Shown here: positions 26,228 to 36,585 of the stretch, piece after piece
Numbering within the stretch: the stretch's first letter is position 1
Layout of the letters: every line of letters begins with the position of its first letter
Assembly: GCF_003346515.1 (NCBI RefSeq)
Contig: NZ_QQNA01000119.1
Span: forward strand, 1-64,000
Length of the DNA: 64,000 nucleotides
Source: Streptomyces corynorhini
Lineage (GTDB): Bacteria; Actinomycetota; Actinomycetes; Streptomycetales; Streptomycetaceae
Direction: 5' to 3'
Translations under genes and position numbers: made by a program
Notes under the pieces: generated by a model
The model's database searches: none
Seen by the model: only the letters and a program-made list of their open reading frames with translations
What the model was told of the DNA's origin: nothing

Positions 26228-28048
26228 GTGCCCACTCCCTCCGTACCGCGCCCGGAACACCCCCGGCCGCAGTTCGTCCGTAACGACTGGCTCAACCTCA
26301 ACGGCGCCTGGCAGTTCGAGACCGACCGAGGGGACAGCGGCCTGGAGCGCGGCCTCCTGGACCGCGCCCTGACCGGCGAGATCCTCGTCCCCTTCCCGCC
26401 CGAGTCGGAGCTGTCCGGCATCGGCGACACCGATTTCCTGGAGGCCGTGTGGTACCGGCGGGTGGTCACCCTGCCGTCCGCGTGGGCCGGACGGCGGGTG
26501 CTGCTGCACTTCGGCGCCGTCGACTACGACACCACCGTGTGGGCCGACGGCGTCGAAGTGGCCCGCCACCGGGGCGGCTTCACCCCGTTCACCGCCGACC
26601 TGGGTGACCTCGCGGGCTCCGGCGAGGTCACCCTCACGGTCCGCGCGCGCGACCCGCGTTCCGGTCCGCAGGCCCGCGGCAAGCAGGCCGTCCAGTACGC
26701 CAACCACGACTGCAACTACACCCGGGTCACCGGCATCTGGCAGACGGTGTGGCTGGAGCCCGTCCCCGACCTCCATCTGCGCCGCCCCCGGATCACGCCC
26801 GACCTGGCGGGATCGGCGTTCCATCTGGAGCTGCCGCTCTCCGGCAACCGCCCCGGCCACCGGGTGCGCGCGGTCCTCTCCGACGACGAGGGCGAGGTCT
26901 GCCGCGCCGAGGTACGCGCCGACCTCGACCTGGCGCCGAGGCTGCACCTCCCGGTGCCGCGGGAGCGGGTGCGCGCGTGGGGCCCGGAGGATCCGCACCT
27001 GTACGGCCTGCGCGTCGAACTCCTCGACGCGGCGGGCGAGGTGGCCGACAGCGCGGAGAGCTACGCGGGTCTGCGGTCGGTGGGCATCCGGGGCAAGGCC
27101 GTCACTCTCAACGGCCGGTCCCTCTTCCAGCGGCTCGTGCTCGACCAGGGCTGGTACCCGGACGGCCTGATGACCGCGCCGACCGACGCCGCGCTGATCC
27201 ACGACATCGAGATCGCCATGGCGGCGGGCTTCAACGGGGCGCGGCTGCACCAGAAGGTCTTCGAGGAGCGCTTCCTCTACCACGCGGACCGTCTCGGCTA
27301 CCTGGTCTGGGGGGAGTTCGGCGACTGGGGCTGCGAGACCGGCGGTTCGTCGGGTGACAACCAGCAGCCGGACGCCTCCTACACCGCCCAGTGGCTGGAG
27401 GCGCTGGAACGCGACTACTCGCACCCCTCGATCATCGGGTGGTGCCCGCTCAACGAGACGTACCAGAAGCTGCACGACCGCATGACCCAACTCGACTCCG
27501 TGACCCGGGCGATGTTCCTCGCCACCAAGGCGATGGACACGACCAGGCCGGTCCTCGACACCTCCGGGTACGCCCACCGGGTCGTCGAGACCGACATCTA
27601 CGACTCCCACAGCTACGAGCAGGACCCGGCCGCCTTTAAGCGCCAGATGTCCGGCCTGGCCGAGGACGAGCCGTACGTCAACACCCATGAGAACGGGGCC
27701 GCCTACTCCGTTCCGTACGTGGGCCAGCCCTACTTCGTCAGCGAGTTCGGTGGCGTCTGGTGGGACCCGGCCGCGGCGGCCGCGTCCTCCGGCGAGGACC
27801 GGACGGAGTCCTGGGGGTACGGCGAACGGGTGCGCGACGAGGAGGAGTTCCACGCGCGGTTCACCGGGCTCACGGGCGTCCTGCTCGACGATCCCGGCAT
27901 GTTCGGCTACTGCTACACCCAACTGACCGACGTGTTCCAGGAACGCAACGGCGTCTACCGTTTCGACCGCGGCACCAAGCTCGACATCGAGCGGGTCCGC
28001 GCCGCGCAGATTCGCCCGGCCGCCATCGAGGAGCAGGACCCCGCGTAA
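26228..28048 (+). CDS. Glycoside hydrolase family 2 protein (beta-galactosidase/beta-glucuronidase type)
   Basis: A 606-residue beta-glycosidase, shorter than LacZ and close to family 2 members with three N-terminal domains. The sugar-binding/jelly-roll domain starts at FVRNDWLNLNGAWQFETDRG, the TIM barrel follows from about residue 290 (VTLNGRSLFQRLVLDQGWYPDG), the acid/base Glu is in GWCPLNETYQ, and the nucleophile Glu is in YFVSEFGGVWWD. No signal peptide is visible, so it probably hydrolyses an imported oligosaccharide in the cytoplasm. GTG 26228 has a GGAG just upstream. The substrate is unknown; the regulon structure suggests a plant or host beta-glycoside. Confidence 0.9.
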   Translation: MPTPSVPRPEHPRPQFVRNDWLNLNGAWQFETDRGDSGLERGLLDRALTGEILVPFPPESELSGIGDTDFLEAVWYRRVVTLPSAWAGRRVLLHFGAVDYDTTVWADGVEVARHRGGFTPFTADLGDLAGSGEVTLTVRARDPRSGPQARGKQAVQYANHDCNYTRVTGIWQTVWLEPVPDLHLRRPRITPDLAGSAFHLELPLSGNRPGHRVRAVLSDDEGEVCRAEVRADLDLAPRLHLPVPRERVRAWGPEDPHLYGLRVELLDAAGEVADSAESYAGLRSVGIRGKAVTLNGRSLFQRLVLDQGWYPDGLMTAPTDAALIHDIEIAMAAGFNGARLHQKVFEERFLYHADRLGYLVWGEFGDWGCETGGSSGDNQQPDASYTAQWLEALERDYSHPSIIGWCPLNETYQKLHDRMTQLDSVTRAMFLATKAMDTTRPVLDTSGYAHRVVETDIYDSHSYEQDPAAFKRQMSGLAEDEPYVNTHENGAAYSVPYVGQPYFVSEFGGVWWDPAAAAASSGEDRTESWGYGERVRDEEEFHARFTGLTGVLLDDPGMFGYCYTQLTDVFQERNGVYRFDRGTKLDIERVRAAQIRPAAIEEQDPA

Positions 28049-28067
28049 CGGGCCTCCCGCCGCACGC

Positions 28068-28099
28068 CGACGCCTCCCCGGCCCCTGCCGGAGAGGCGT
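28068..28099 (+). terminator. Hairpin terminator after the glycosidase
   Basis: GACGCCTC (28068-28075) pairs with GAGGCGTC (28092-28099), with an inner CCGG/CCGG pairing in the loop, 20 bases after the stop codon. Confidence 0.65.
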
Positions 28100-28187
28100 C
28101 GTGCGTCGGGCGGTCGGTCGGACCCGCCGCGGATGCCACAGCTGCGGCGGGCGAGCGTCGCACGTCCACCGCCGTACGTCGGCGCCC

Positions 28188-28385
28188 GGCGCCCGGTGCC
28201 CGCGAGCCCCCGGCCACGTCCAGACACCGACCGCTGGACCGGGCGACGAGCCGGTAGCCGCCGCGGCCTGCGTACTTCAGCCGCCAGTCCCGCGCGGCCG
28301 CGGCGTTGCGGTACCAGTGACACACATCGGCGCCGGGTGTCTGCGAGCCGTCCTTCACGTCCAGGCAGTACCCGCTGTCGCGGCC
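28188..28385 (-). pseudogene. Ricin-type lectin domain fragment
   Basis: About 66 codons of a beta-trefoil/ricin-type domain (DSGYCLDVKDGSQTPGADV, YRLVARSSGRCLDVAGGS) with the repeated GxCLDV pattern. No start, signal peptide or remaining domains are attached. The flanking bases read as unrelated low-quality sequence. Confidence 0.6.
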
Positions 28386-28639
28386 CGTCAGGCGAACCGG
28401 CCGTCGCCCCGGGCGGCAGCCGCTGGGCAACCTTCCTCCGGCACCGACCACGCCGCGCGCTCAGCAGCGGCCTTGCACCGTGGCCACCGCCGCTCAGCTG
28501 TTTCCGCGGGGGCGGGGCAGGTCGAGTGTGACGTGCTGGGCGAGCGCGCGCGGGAAGTCGGCGTGTCGAAGATCTCGCCGGGGGAGGCGACGCCGATGGT
28601 CCTGGCGCGACCGGCCAGGACACGGACGAGGGCCTCGGT

Positions 28640-28972
28640 GACAACCCGCCCGGTCATCCGATGGATCTCGACCTTGTGCCGCAGCTCCAGGAAGAGGAAG
28701 TGCCTGCTCAGCGCCTGTACGCGGGCCAGCCGGGTGCCGCTCGGCGAGCCCCGCGGTACCTTTCCGAAGTGCCCGTCGGCGTCGACCGGCTCCATATCCC
28801 ACCGAGGTCGACCGAACCACGCCCGCATCTGGTCCAGATGCCCGACACCCCCGCGAGTGGTGCCGTCCGCCAGCCCCGCCGAAGCCCGCGCGAGGACCAA
28901 CCCGGCCAGCACGTCGGTCTCGAACCGCTCCAGTTCCTCCGCCGAGACCGGATCACGGAACTCGCGCAGATC
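28640..28972 (-). pseudogene. Tyrosine recombinase relic, N-terminal part
   Basis: An open stretch of about 110 codons matches the SAM-like N-terminal domain of a streptomycete tyrosine integrase: FETDVLAGLVLARASAGLAD, then HLDQMRAWFGRPRWDMEP, SGTRLARVQALSRHFLFLE and HKVEIHRMTGRVV. The catalytic Arg-His-Tyr domain is absent. It belongs to the kind of recombinase found in sets of consecutive int genes on actinobacterial elements, by recall. After the break the frame continues for about 45 codons (TEALVRVLAGRARTIGVASP) as something else. Confidence 0.65.
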
Positions 28973-29197
28973 GCGACGGCTGCCGACGCCGACCCGAGCC
29001 TCCTCGCCTTCACCCCGATCACAGATCGAGCGGATGAAGTGAGAACGCTTCAGGAATCCTGAAGTTACGTCACTGGCTCGAAGAAGACCCCAAGGAGACA
29101 GAGCACACCGGCCACAGCGGCAAGGACTCAGCAGGGCTCGGAGGAACTCATCGGATACCGCACACGAGGCCGCATCGGACCATGCGGGCGGAGCCGA

Positions 29198-29341
29198 TCC
29201 GCGGGGGCCTGGGGCTGCTTCGCTGAGGTCGATCGCGCCACGCGGGTTGCCGGTCGAGTACTGCCGGATGGCCGGGAAGGCGAGGGTGTTGGCGCCGACG
29301 ACGGGGTCGTCGGCGTTCGCGGCGGCCCGCAGGGCGGTGGC
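29198..29341 (-). pseudogene. Possible TPR segment of a regulator, fragment
   Basis: About 48 codons (TALRAAANADDPVVGANTLA, then RQYSTGNPRGAIDLSEAA) resemble the helical-repeat tail of XRE-type transcriptional regulators common in Streptomyces. The match rests on a short stretch only. Just downstream near 29475-29500 lie four GGGATAC-like heptamers in tandem. Confidence 0.35.
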
Positions 29342-29527
29342 GTGCGCCGCTCGTGGCGCAGCTCCTTGTGGAGGTTGACCGGGGCGGGGTGGCGGCTCTG
29401 CTTCCACCGGGCGCCCCGGTTCCTCGGCGAACTGTTGGCCGAGGTCTGCGTGCCTGGGCGGGGAACGGAGTACGGGATATGGGATACGGGATACGGGGGC
29501 GAGCCGGGCGCTCGCCCCCGTATCGGA

Positions 29528-29945
29528 TCACTTCGCCGGGCAGAGCGTGTCTTTGACAGGCATCTCGCCCGTGACGAGGTAGCGCGTGGTGGTGTTCAGA
29601 GCACACGGGTTGCCGCTCAGCACGTAGGAGCCGTGCCCGCTGTCGTCGACGCTGAGGAGCCGTGACCGGTCGGTGAACTTCTGCCGCAGCATCTTCCCGC
29701 CGATGTGGGGAGTGGGCACATTGCGCAGGTTCTGGACGAGCAGGATGTTGCGCGGCCCGTCGTCGTCGACCGGGACGGGCGGCTCGGCCGGGGCGTACGG
29801 CCAAAAGGCGCAGGGGGTGATGTTGGCGGTGGCCGCGCCGAACAGCGGGTAGCGCTCACGGTCCTCGGCGACGCTGCTGCGGTAGGCGCCGATCTTCTCG
29901 GGCCACTCGACGTCGTTGCAGGTGAGGTCAGCCCCTGCCCCTGCC
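29528..29945 (-). pseudogene. C-terminal fragment of a secreted alpha/beta hydrolase (tripeptidyl aminopeptidase type)
   Basis: Open for about 139 codons to the natural stop. The sequence has the TAP-like C-terminal domain: NDVEWPEKIGAYRSSVAED, TANITPCAFWPYAPAEPP, ILLVQNLRNVPTPHIGGKML and the catalytic-His region VDDSGHGSYVLSG, ending LVTGEMPVKDTLCPAK. The first two thirds with the catalytic Ser are gone; the join on the 5' side falls in a (CTGCCC) repeat (29932-29946) next to the end of another relic. Confidence 0.75.
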
Positions 29946-29955
29946 CACGCTCACG

Positions 29956-30530
29956 TCACACGGGCACCAGCTCCCACTGCCGGTTCCGGTGGTCGCCCTC
30001 CGCCCCGTGTTGCCTGATCGCCGTGCGCGCGTTGGAGTCGACCCGCAGGAGCAGGCCGCTGTTGCCGTTCGCGATCTCGTACGCCCGCTGAGCACCGTCC
30101 ACGGAGCCCACCGGGATCAGCCGCCACTGCTGGTGGCGCGCGTCGCCACCCTCGTACGCACGTTGCGCGGCGATGTAGAGGTTCCCCACGCGTCCACCGC
30201 GACTCCCTATGGACGCCTCAGCTGGGCCGAGGCCGCCTGCCCGCCGTCCCCGCCGAAGTTCGCGGAGCCCGTGCCCGCGATCGTGCTGATCCTCCCGTCG
30301 GTCGTGATCCTCCGGACCTGGTGCCCTCTGTAGTCAGCGACGTAGAGCGTGCCCCTACGGTCCATCGCGATCCCGTTCGGATAGTCCACCTGGGCCGAAA
30401 TCGCAGGCCCACCGTCCCCCTTGGCTCCCGCGACCCCGGTCCCCGCGACCGTACGGATCGGAGGTGCGGAGTCCTCGCCGTCCGTGGCTGCTGGGTGGGC
30501 AGTGCTCATCGTCAACCCTTCACCGTTCAC
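29956..30530 (-). pseudogene. NHL-repeat/ricin-domain protein, internally deleted
   Basis: Two pieces of what looks like one gene. The 5' piece (30530-30207) has a likely start MSTAHPAATDG and NHL repeats (YPNGIAMDRRGTLYVADYRG, ISTIAGTGSANFGGDGG) and ends in a stop. The 3' piece (30189-29956), in a different frame, has QxW lectin motifs (HQQWRLIPV, NRQWELVPV) and a natural stop. Proteins with N-terminal NHL repeats and a C-terminal ricin domain are known in streptomycetes; here the central part is missing. Bases 30390-30507 are nearly identical to 17690-17807. Confidence 0.7.
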
Positions 30531-30846
30531 CGGCCGCCCGCTACAGGCGGCTGCCGTGCGATTTCAGGTAGTCATATGGATGCCGGCTTGGCAAGATCAC
30601 TTCCGGGTGGTTCTCCCGGGGAACGTTGACGAGACTTCGAACTGAACAGGCGGGAATCGAGCAGGTCGGTCCTACTGGCTACCGGTTCTCAGCGCTACGG
30701 GTGATCTTCGGTGACGCTATCGCCGCCGGCCAGTTGGCCAGGTATGAATCGAATCTCTGCATGTGGACCGCTGGCCGGCGGGCGGCTGCGCATTCTTTGA
30801 TGGCGTGTGCCGTGCTGGAAGCGAGAGACGGGGGTAGGCGGACACT
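30531..30846. other. Unassigned stretch
   Basis: No frame with convincing protein character. AT content is locally higher than in the neighbouring genes around 30565-30660. Confidence 0.5.
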
Positions 30847-31077
30847 ATGGACACAATGACCGTTTTGGCAGTCGAAGTCCGTCCGTCTTTGCTGATCGCC
30901 CTGGTGGGGTTGGTCGTCGTCGGCTTTTTGATCGCGGCGTTCGTGGTGGGCAGCCGTCGTACTCGCAGCAGGAGGGGCATTTCGACTCCACCGCTCCAGG
31001 CGCCCGGACAGGGGGAGGACCTCGGTCGGCCGGATGGGGCGGAGCGGGCCGTGGACGAAGACCCCGAGGGGCGATGA
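30847..31077 (+). CDS. DUF6479-like small membrane protein
   Basis: A 76-residue protein with a short N-terminal segment MDTMTVLAVEVRPS, one membrane helix (LLIALVGLVVVGFLIAAFVVG) and a basic stop-transfer RRTRSRR. This matches the small single-span DUF6479 family of streptomycetes. The C-terminal half (from about GISTPPLQAPG) departs from the usual acidic/Pro-rich tail, and its DNA (30961-31010) recurs at 63482-63531, so the gene may be a chimera with a replaced 3' end. Confidence 0.6.
   Translation: MDTMTVLAVEVRPSLLIALVGLVVVGFLIAAFVVGSRRTRSRRGISTPPLQAPGQGEDLGRPDGAERAVDEDPEGR
30961..31010. repeat. 50-bp dispersed repeat, copy 1
   Basis: Fifty bases from ACTCGCAGCAGGAG to GGCGCCCGGACA match 63482-63531 with one mismatch. 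Beyond the 50 bases the two copies stay loosely similar (both reach CGGCCGG). Confidence 0.85.
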
Positions 31078-31451
31078 TCGTCGTTCTCCAGCGGCCCGCC
31101 CCAGGCGCGTTCCGCGCGCCTGCCCCTCATGCGTGCCCGCAGGGTGCGTGGGTCGACGGCTTCGGCAGGGGCTGTGACGCGGTACGTACCGTCAGGCCGC
31201 TCCGAGCGGTCACCGTCCGTGGCCCAGAAGACGCTGCGTGTGAAGCGACGGGGCCATCCCGTTGTCGGGGGCGCGGGAGGTAGAGGACGGAGTACCCGGC
31301 GCGTCGCCCGGAGCCGTGCCACGCCAAGGGCTGTCCCGTAACCGGTGGTGTCCTGTCTCAGTGAGGGCCAGCCGATGCCGTTGAGAGCGAGCGAGTGCTG
31401 AGCGACAAAACCACTTCGACATAGGGCAGTTCGGTGCAGGAACATGCGTTC
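31078..31451. other. Unassigned stretch, possible relic
   Basis: The minus strand from about 31240 to 31080 has a frame with protein-like character (FWATDGDRSERPDGTYRV, then AVDPRTLRARMRG), but I cannot name it and it has neither start nor stop in place. Confidence 0.35.
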
Positions 31452-31979
31452 ATGCCCCTGGAGGAGACGCTTGCCCGAGTCGATGCGGACCTGGCCGCCG
31501 GCCGTGTTCCCGCCGCGCGCCAGCGGCTGCGCGGTCTCCTCTCGTCCTTCCCGCACGACCTGACACTCCGCCGTCGTCTGGCCGAGGTGTACCGGCTCTA
31601 CGGCGACGCCGCCGAGTCTGGACGCTGGATGTACCTCGAAGAGGACCGGAATGCCGACGAGACCGCCGCCTTCGAGGCGCGATACGGGTCTCCTGGGTGG
31701 CGGATGAAGGCCCTCGCCTGGCACGGCCCTGAGACGAAGGCCGCCACCGCCTTCGCGGAGAGGCAGCTGGTCGCGGTGCGGACCGGCTGCGCCGAAAATC
31801 TGGGACACCCCGTCGACTGGGACGACCCCACCTCCTACCGGGACGACCTGGAAGGGGAGTACGAGGCGCCCTCCGAGTCATGGACGGTCGGCGGTGTGCT
31901 GGCGGGCGTCGGCTGCCTGGCGGCGGCCCTTGTGTTCCTCGCGATCTGGGTGAATGGCCTCGTTGCCCTCTTCGACTGA
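31452..31979 (+). CDS. DUF6584-family protein
   Basis: A 175-residue protein. The N-terminal 60 residues are a TPR-like helical region (LARVDADLAAGRVPAARQRL, then LLSSFPHDLTLRRRLAEVY), as in DUF6584. A Trp-rich middle (GWRMKALAWHGPET) follows and the chain ends in a hydrophobic segment (GGVLAGVGCLAAALVFLAIW), so the protein is probably tail-anchored. I start at ATG 31452 (MPLEETLARV) by comparison with the family; GTG 31434 in the same frame is possible. It is one of the few intact genes in this decayed region. Confidence 0.75.
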   Translation: MPLEETLARVDADLAAGRVPAARQRLRGLLSSFPHDLTLRRRLAEVYRLYGDAAESGRWMYLEEDRNADETAAFEARYGSPGWRMKALAWHGPETKAATAFAERQLVAVRTGCAENLGHPVDWDDPTSYRDDLEGEYEAPSESWTVGGVLAGVGCLAAALVFLAIWVNGLVALFD

Positions 31980-32040
31980 CCCGGGTCACCGGAGCCTGTG
32001 CGGAGCGTCGCTCAACGTTCGGTGAGACCGTCCGGTGTCT

Positions 32041-32690
32041 GGTGTGATCACGGCTTCGGAGCCATCCTGGACAGCCCCGTTCTCCGGACTGAGCCCTCGC
32101 CTGTTCGGCAAGCTGGTTACCGTACTGCGGCGCGAGGGCGCGGACGCGGTCCGCGAAGGCCGACCGTGGAGCCTGCCGTTGAAGGGCTGGGCCCTGCTGT
32201 TCACGGCCTGCTGACGTACGAACATGACGGTGCGTCAGCTCGCTCCGCTCTTCGGGGTGTCAGTCGGCAACGGACCGCATCGTCGACCATCTGGGGCCCG
32301 ATGCACAAGCTTCACCCCCGCAAGCGGTTAACCGAGGACACCGTGCTCATCATGGACGGCACCCTGGTCCCAACCCGGGACCGCGCGGTGGCGGAGCAGT
32401 CCAAGAGCTACCGGTACTCGACCAACCACCAGGTCGTCATCGGCGCCGATATCCCGCCTGGTCGTCATGGTCGGCCAGTCCCTGCCCGGCAACGGCAACC
32501 GCGACGACCGCAAGGCGTGGGAGGAATCCGGCGCCAGGGTCGCCGTCGGCAGAACACTCACGATCGCCGACGGTGGCTGTCCCGGCACCGGGCTCGTTCA
32601 TGCCCCACCGCCGACGCAAGGGCGAAGACCTTCCGGCCTGGAAGGAAGCACAGAACATGTTCCACAGTTCCCGAGGCAGTCGACACCTCG
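32041..32690 (+). pseudogene. IS5-family transposase relic
   Basis: A heavily mutated transposase readable by changing frame at least three times. In order: VITASEPSWTAPFSGLSPRL and RREGADAVREGRPWSLPLKG near 32045-32195, TVRQLAPLFGVS near 32229, then DTVLIMDGTLVPTRDRAVAE and SYRYSTNHQVVIGAD (about 32338-32450) with the first catalytic Asp, then GNRDDRKAWEESGARVAVG and LTIADGGCPGTGLV, and finally HRRRKGEDLPAWKEAQN near 32610. No ends of the element are recognisable. Confidence 0.75.
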
Positions 32691-33370
32691 AAGGCGCCGA
32701 CACTCCTGTGTCCCACCCGACTGCTCCCGCGTCGACGGTTCCATTCAGGGGTGGCTGAGAGGGCGGTAGGTTTTTCGGTGACGAGTTCTCCGAAAGCCTG
32801 AAGGCCGCCTCCGGGGGCGGCGGTCGCGTCGGCCGGTGCCGAACGCGCCGTAGGGGTAGCCGCCCGGGGGTGGGGGAGCTGATCTCGTCGAGTGCGGTGG
32901 TGGCTCGGTCGTGCAGAGCGAGGTTGGCGGAACGGCGGGGGCGACCTCGAATTCACGGGGCGACCTCGAATCCACTCTCGTGGAACAACAGGCTGTACCG
33001 CTGTTGGAGAGTGAGCGGGACGCGGACGCCCGGCCCCGCCGCCCGCGTCCCGAGCCGGTCGACGTCAGGCACGGGGCCCGCCCCCGCTTTGGCACGATCA
33101 CGCTTTCCTGCTGGTCAGGACTTCGGGTGACGCTCACTGCGGCGGTATCGCCCTTGATGCCGTTGAGGTTCCGCCGAGAGTTCCCGCGGTGGGATGTACT
33201 GCCGATACACCTCACATCAGTTCCTTCCTCGCACGGTTGAACTGCGATGTCCTCGGTTGTGACCTGTTGCGGTGCTGGAGCCTGCATCCCGCCCGTGCGT
33301 CGGCGTCGCATGTGCCGAGCGCTGAGCGCCAGCCTGAGCGCCGTCGCCTCCGAGAAGCAAAGGCTCGCCC
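32691..33370. other. Unassigned stretch in the relic region
   Basis: No convincing gene. A short direct repeat (GGGGCGACCTCGAATxCAC-like) occurs twice around 32937-32975. Several frames are open but read as Arg/Pro-rich noise. Confidence 0.5.
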
Positions 33371-33700
33371 GTGAAGCACCGTGTACCGCCGAGCGTCGCC
33401 GCCGTGACCGCCCCGGTGGCCCTGGTGGGGTGCGGCACGACGGAGAGCGGGACCGGAAAGCCTCAGGCCGGTTCCACGGCCGCCATGACGGATGTCGGGA
33501 ATGTGGCTCCGGCGCTGGACGCCCACCACAAGTGGCCGTGGGCAGCCTGGCCGGGCCCCTCGGCTTCGGCGCCGAGGAGGCGTCGAACTGCGGCTCCCAG
33601 CGGCTCCGTCGCCGTGGCGGTCCGTCCGGAGGGCGCAGAGGTCACCACCATCGAAGCGCTCGCCGAGGGCGACAGGCTCCACACGCTGCGGGAGGCGTTC
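33371..33700 (+). pseudogene. Chimeric relic: lipoprotein N-terminus joined to a [2Fe-2S]-protein piece
   Basis: The first part (MKHRVPPSVAAVTAPVALVG then the lipobox Cys, TTESGTGKPQAGS) is a lipoprotein signal and mature N-terminus. After about 70 codons of poor sequence the same frame reads RPEGAEVTTIEALAEGDRLH, which resembles the small iron-sulfur subunit of xanthine-dehydrogenase-type enzymes just before its second cluster motif; it then runs into a (CTGCCC)4 repeat. Neither half is complete. The identification of the second piece rests on about 28 residues. Confidence 0.5.
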
Positions 33701-33703
33701 ACA

Positions 33704-33727
33704 CTGCCCCTGCCCCTGCCCCTGCCC
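33704..33727 (+). repeat. (CTGCCC)4 hexamer repeat
   Basis: Four hexamers directly at the end of the iron-sulfur-protein-like fragment. A shorter run of the same hexamer stands at 29932-29946, again at the edge of a gene fragment. Confidence 0.9.
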
Positions 33728-33912
33728 CCGCCCCAAGGCGCCAGTCCCATCCACCGTACGTACCCGGACGACAGCGAGAGGACCGGGCAGCCCTCTCGTG
33801 CGGCGCGCGAGCCAGGACCGGAACGCAGACCGCGATCTCACGGGAACGAACAGCGATCCGCCGACGACACGGAGCCCCGTACCCGTCCGGCACACCTCTT
33901 GGAGACGACCCC

Positions 33913-35058
<1,146 letters not shown>

Positions 35059-35197
35059 CGCAACGGCCACAGGCCGGCACACGGGACACGAGCCGGGCCT
35101 GCGTGAGCGCGGCCATGCCCTCTCGGCTGGAGATCCCGCTTCCGGTCAGCAGGCCCGCAGAATTTCCCTACCCGCTGCCCCGGGACCTGAACTGCCT

Positions 35198-35256
35198 GGA
35201 GGCAGAGGGGCACTTGCCCGGAGGCAGAGGGGCACTTGCCCGGAGGCAGAGGGGCC
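35198..35256 (+). repeat. 22-bp tandem repeat, 2.7 copies
   Basis: GGAGGCAGAGGGGCACTTGC plus CC is repeated at 35198-35219 and 35220-35241, with a partial third copy at 35242-35256. It lies in non-coding sequence between the sugar dehydrogenase and the sortase relic. Confidence 0.9.
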
Positions 35257-35566
35257 ACGTCCCGTACGGACCCGCGCCGCCGGCACCGCGGCGGCCAGGT
35301 CATCACCTGCTTCTCACCCACCGCCCCACAGAGAGCACGACAAGGAGACAACCCATGGGCGCGCTGCGGCGACCAGGCACAAGGCGTCCCGAGACCGACC
35401 CGGGCCGCCGCGGGTTCGTCGCGGCAACACGTCCCGCCGGGCCGACCCCGGCGGGACGCCCCGCCCGCCGGTGTCGTGCCGACGGCCCAAACGCCTCGCG
35501 GCGAACGCGCACTTCGGTCCGCGAGCGTCCGTCGCGGACGACGAATCGAGAAATCCGGTGCGCCCG

Positions 35567-35716
35567 AAGGACCGGTTCCCCACCGTGGAGGTCTACCGCA
35601 ACCTCGACCACGCGGGCCTGCGCCTCGTCACCTGCGGCGGAAAGTACTCCAAGGCCGACAGCCACTACGCCGACAACGTCGTCGTCTACGCCACCCTCAC
35701 GGGCAACCACACCTGA
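35567..35716 (+). pseudogene. Class F sortase, C-terminal fragment
   Basis: The last 49 codons of a sortase: PKDRFPTVEVYRNLDHAGLR with the catalytic Cys in LVTCGG, then KYSKADSHYADNVVVYATL and a natural stop. The catalytic His and the membrane anchor are missing; the preceding 200 bases do not encode sortase sequence in any frame I can follow. Confidence 0.65.
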
Positions 35717-35766
35717 CACCACAAAGCCCCACCGCGCCGTCCACGACAGCCACGGGGACCGCCGCC

Positions 35767-36585
35767 TCAGCCAGTCGCCTCCTGGGCGTAGTTCTTGAGC
35801 AGTTGGCGTGCCGCGGGCCCGGCTCTCAACGATTCGCCGTGCGTGTACGGCGCTCCGGCGCGCGCGGCCTCGGACCGGGCCATGGCGCTCAGGCCCGCGG
35901 CGGCCCGCTCGCTCCCGCCGAACTGAAAACCGAGCTGCGTCGTGTAGCACCGTACCGCCGCGCTCTTCTCCGCCAGGACCGTGCCGATGTCCACGGTGAC
36001 CTCGCTCGTCCCTTCGGCGATGCCGTCCCGGGGCCCGGCGTCCGGCATCGATGTCCGGGCGGCGTACGGCAGGTCGCGCCACCAGCCGATCCGCGCGTGT
36101 CCGGCGGCGGCGGCGACCGCCCGCGCGGTGAGGACGTGGTCGACGTGGTCGCCGATGCCTTGGGGCGCGAGAACGATGTCCGCCTCTGCCAGGTGGGGGC
36201 CGAGCAGGAGACGTAGGTCTGTCTCCGCGGTGTCCTCGCGGTGGGGAGGCTGAAAGAGTCGCGGTGCGCTGTCGTATCCGCGATGTGGGGCTTCGGGCAG
36301 GGGGAGGTGAGTGGGGAGGAGAGCGCCCAGGTGCCGCTGGGCGGCCCTGTCCTCCGCGCGCCGCAGGGCCATGTAGTCGACGTCGGCGGGCAGTCCCTTG
36401 TCGAGCTGCGTCGAGAGCGCGAAGGGGCAGGGGGCGGCGACCGTCGCGGTGAAACAGGTGATCACCTGGACCTGCCAGCCCGTTCTGGCCAGCAGCGCCA
36501 GTACGCCTCCGGCGGAGAATACGGCGTCGTCCAGGTGCGGGCTGACGGCGATCGCGGTTCGGGTGCGCGGCGTGGGCGGGGTCAC
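35767..36585 (-). CDS. PIG-L family N-deacetylase
   Basis: LmbE/MshB-type zinc-dependent deacetylase of 272 residues. The zinc site is complete: H17 and Asp19/20 in VSPHLDDAVFS and His150 in GDHVDH. By family it removes an N-acetyl group from a GlcNAc-type sugar on a glycoside or inositol. It is the last gene of the nine-gene operon; GTG 36585 overlaps the stop of the glycosyltransferase gene by four bases (GTGA), so the enzyme probably acts on that glycosyltransferase's product. No ribosome-binding site is needed beyond coupling. No signal peptide is seen, so it acts in the cytoplasm. Confidence 0.9.
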   Translation of the reverse strand: MTPPTPRTRTAIAVSPHLDDAVFSAGGVLALLARTGWQVQVITCFTATVAAPCPFALSTQLDKGLPADVDYMALRRAEDRAAQRHLGALLPTHLPLPEAPHRGYDSAPRLFQPPHREDTAETDLRLLLGPHLAEADIVLAPQGIGDHVDHVLTARAVAAAAGHARIGWWRDLPYAARTSMPDAGPRDGIAEGTSEVTVDIGTVLAEKSAAVRCYTTQLGFQFGGSERAAAGLSAMARSEAARAGAPYTHGESLRAGPAARQLLKNYAQEATG

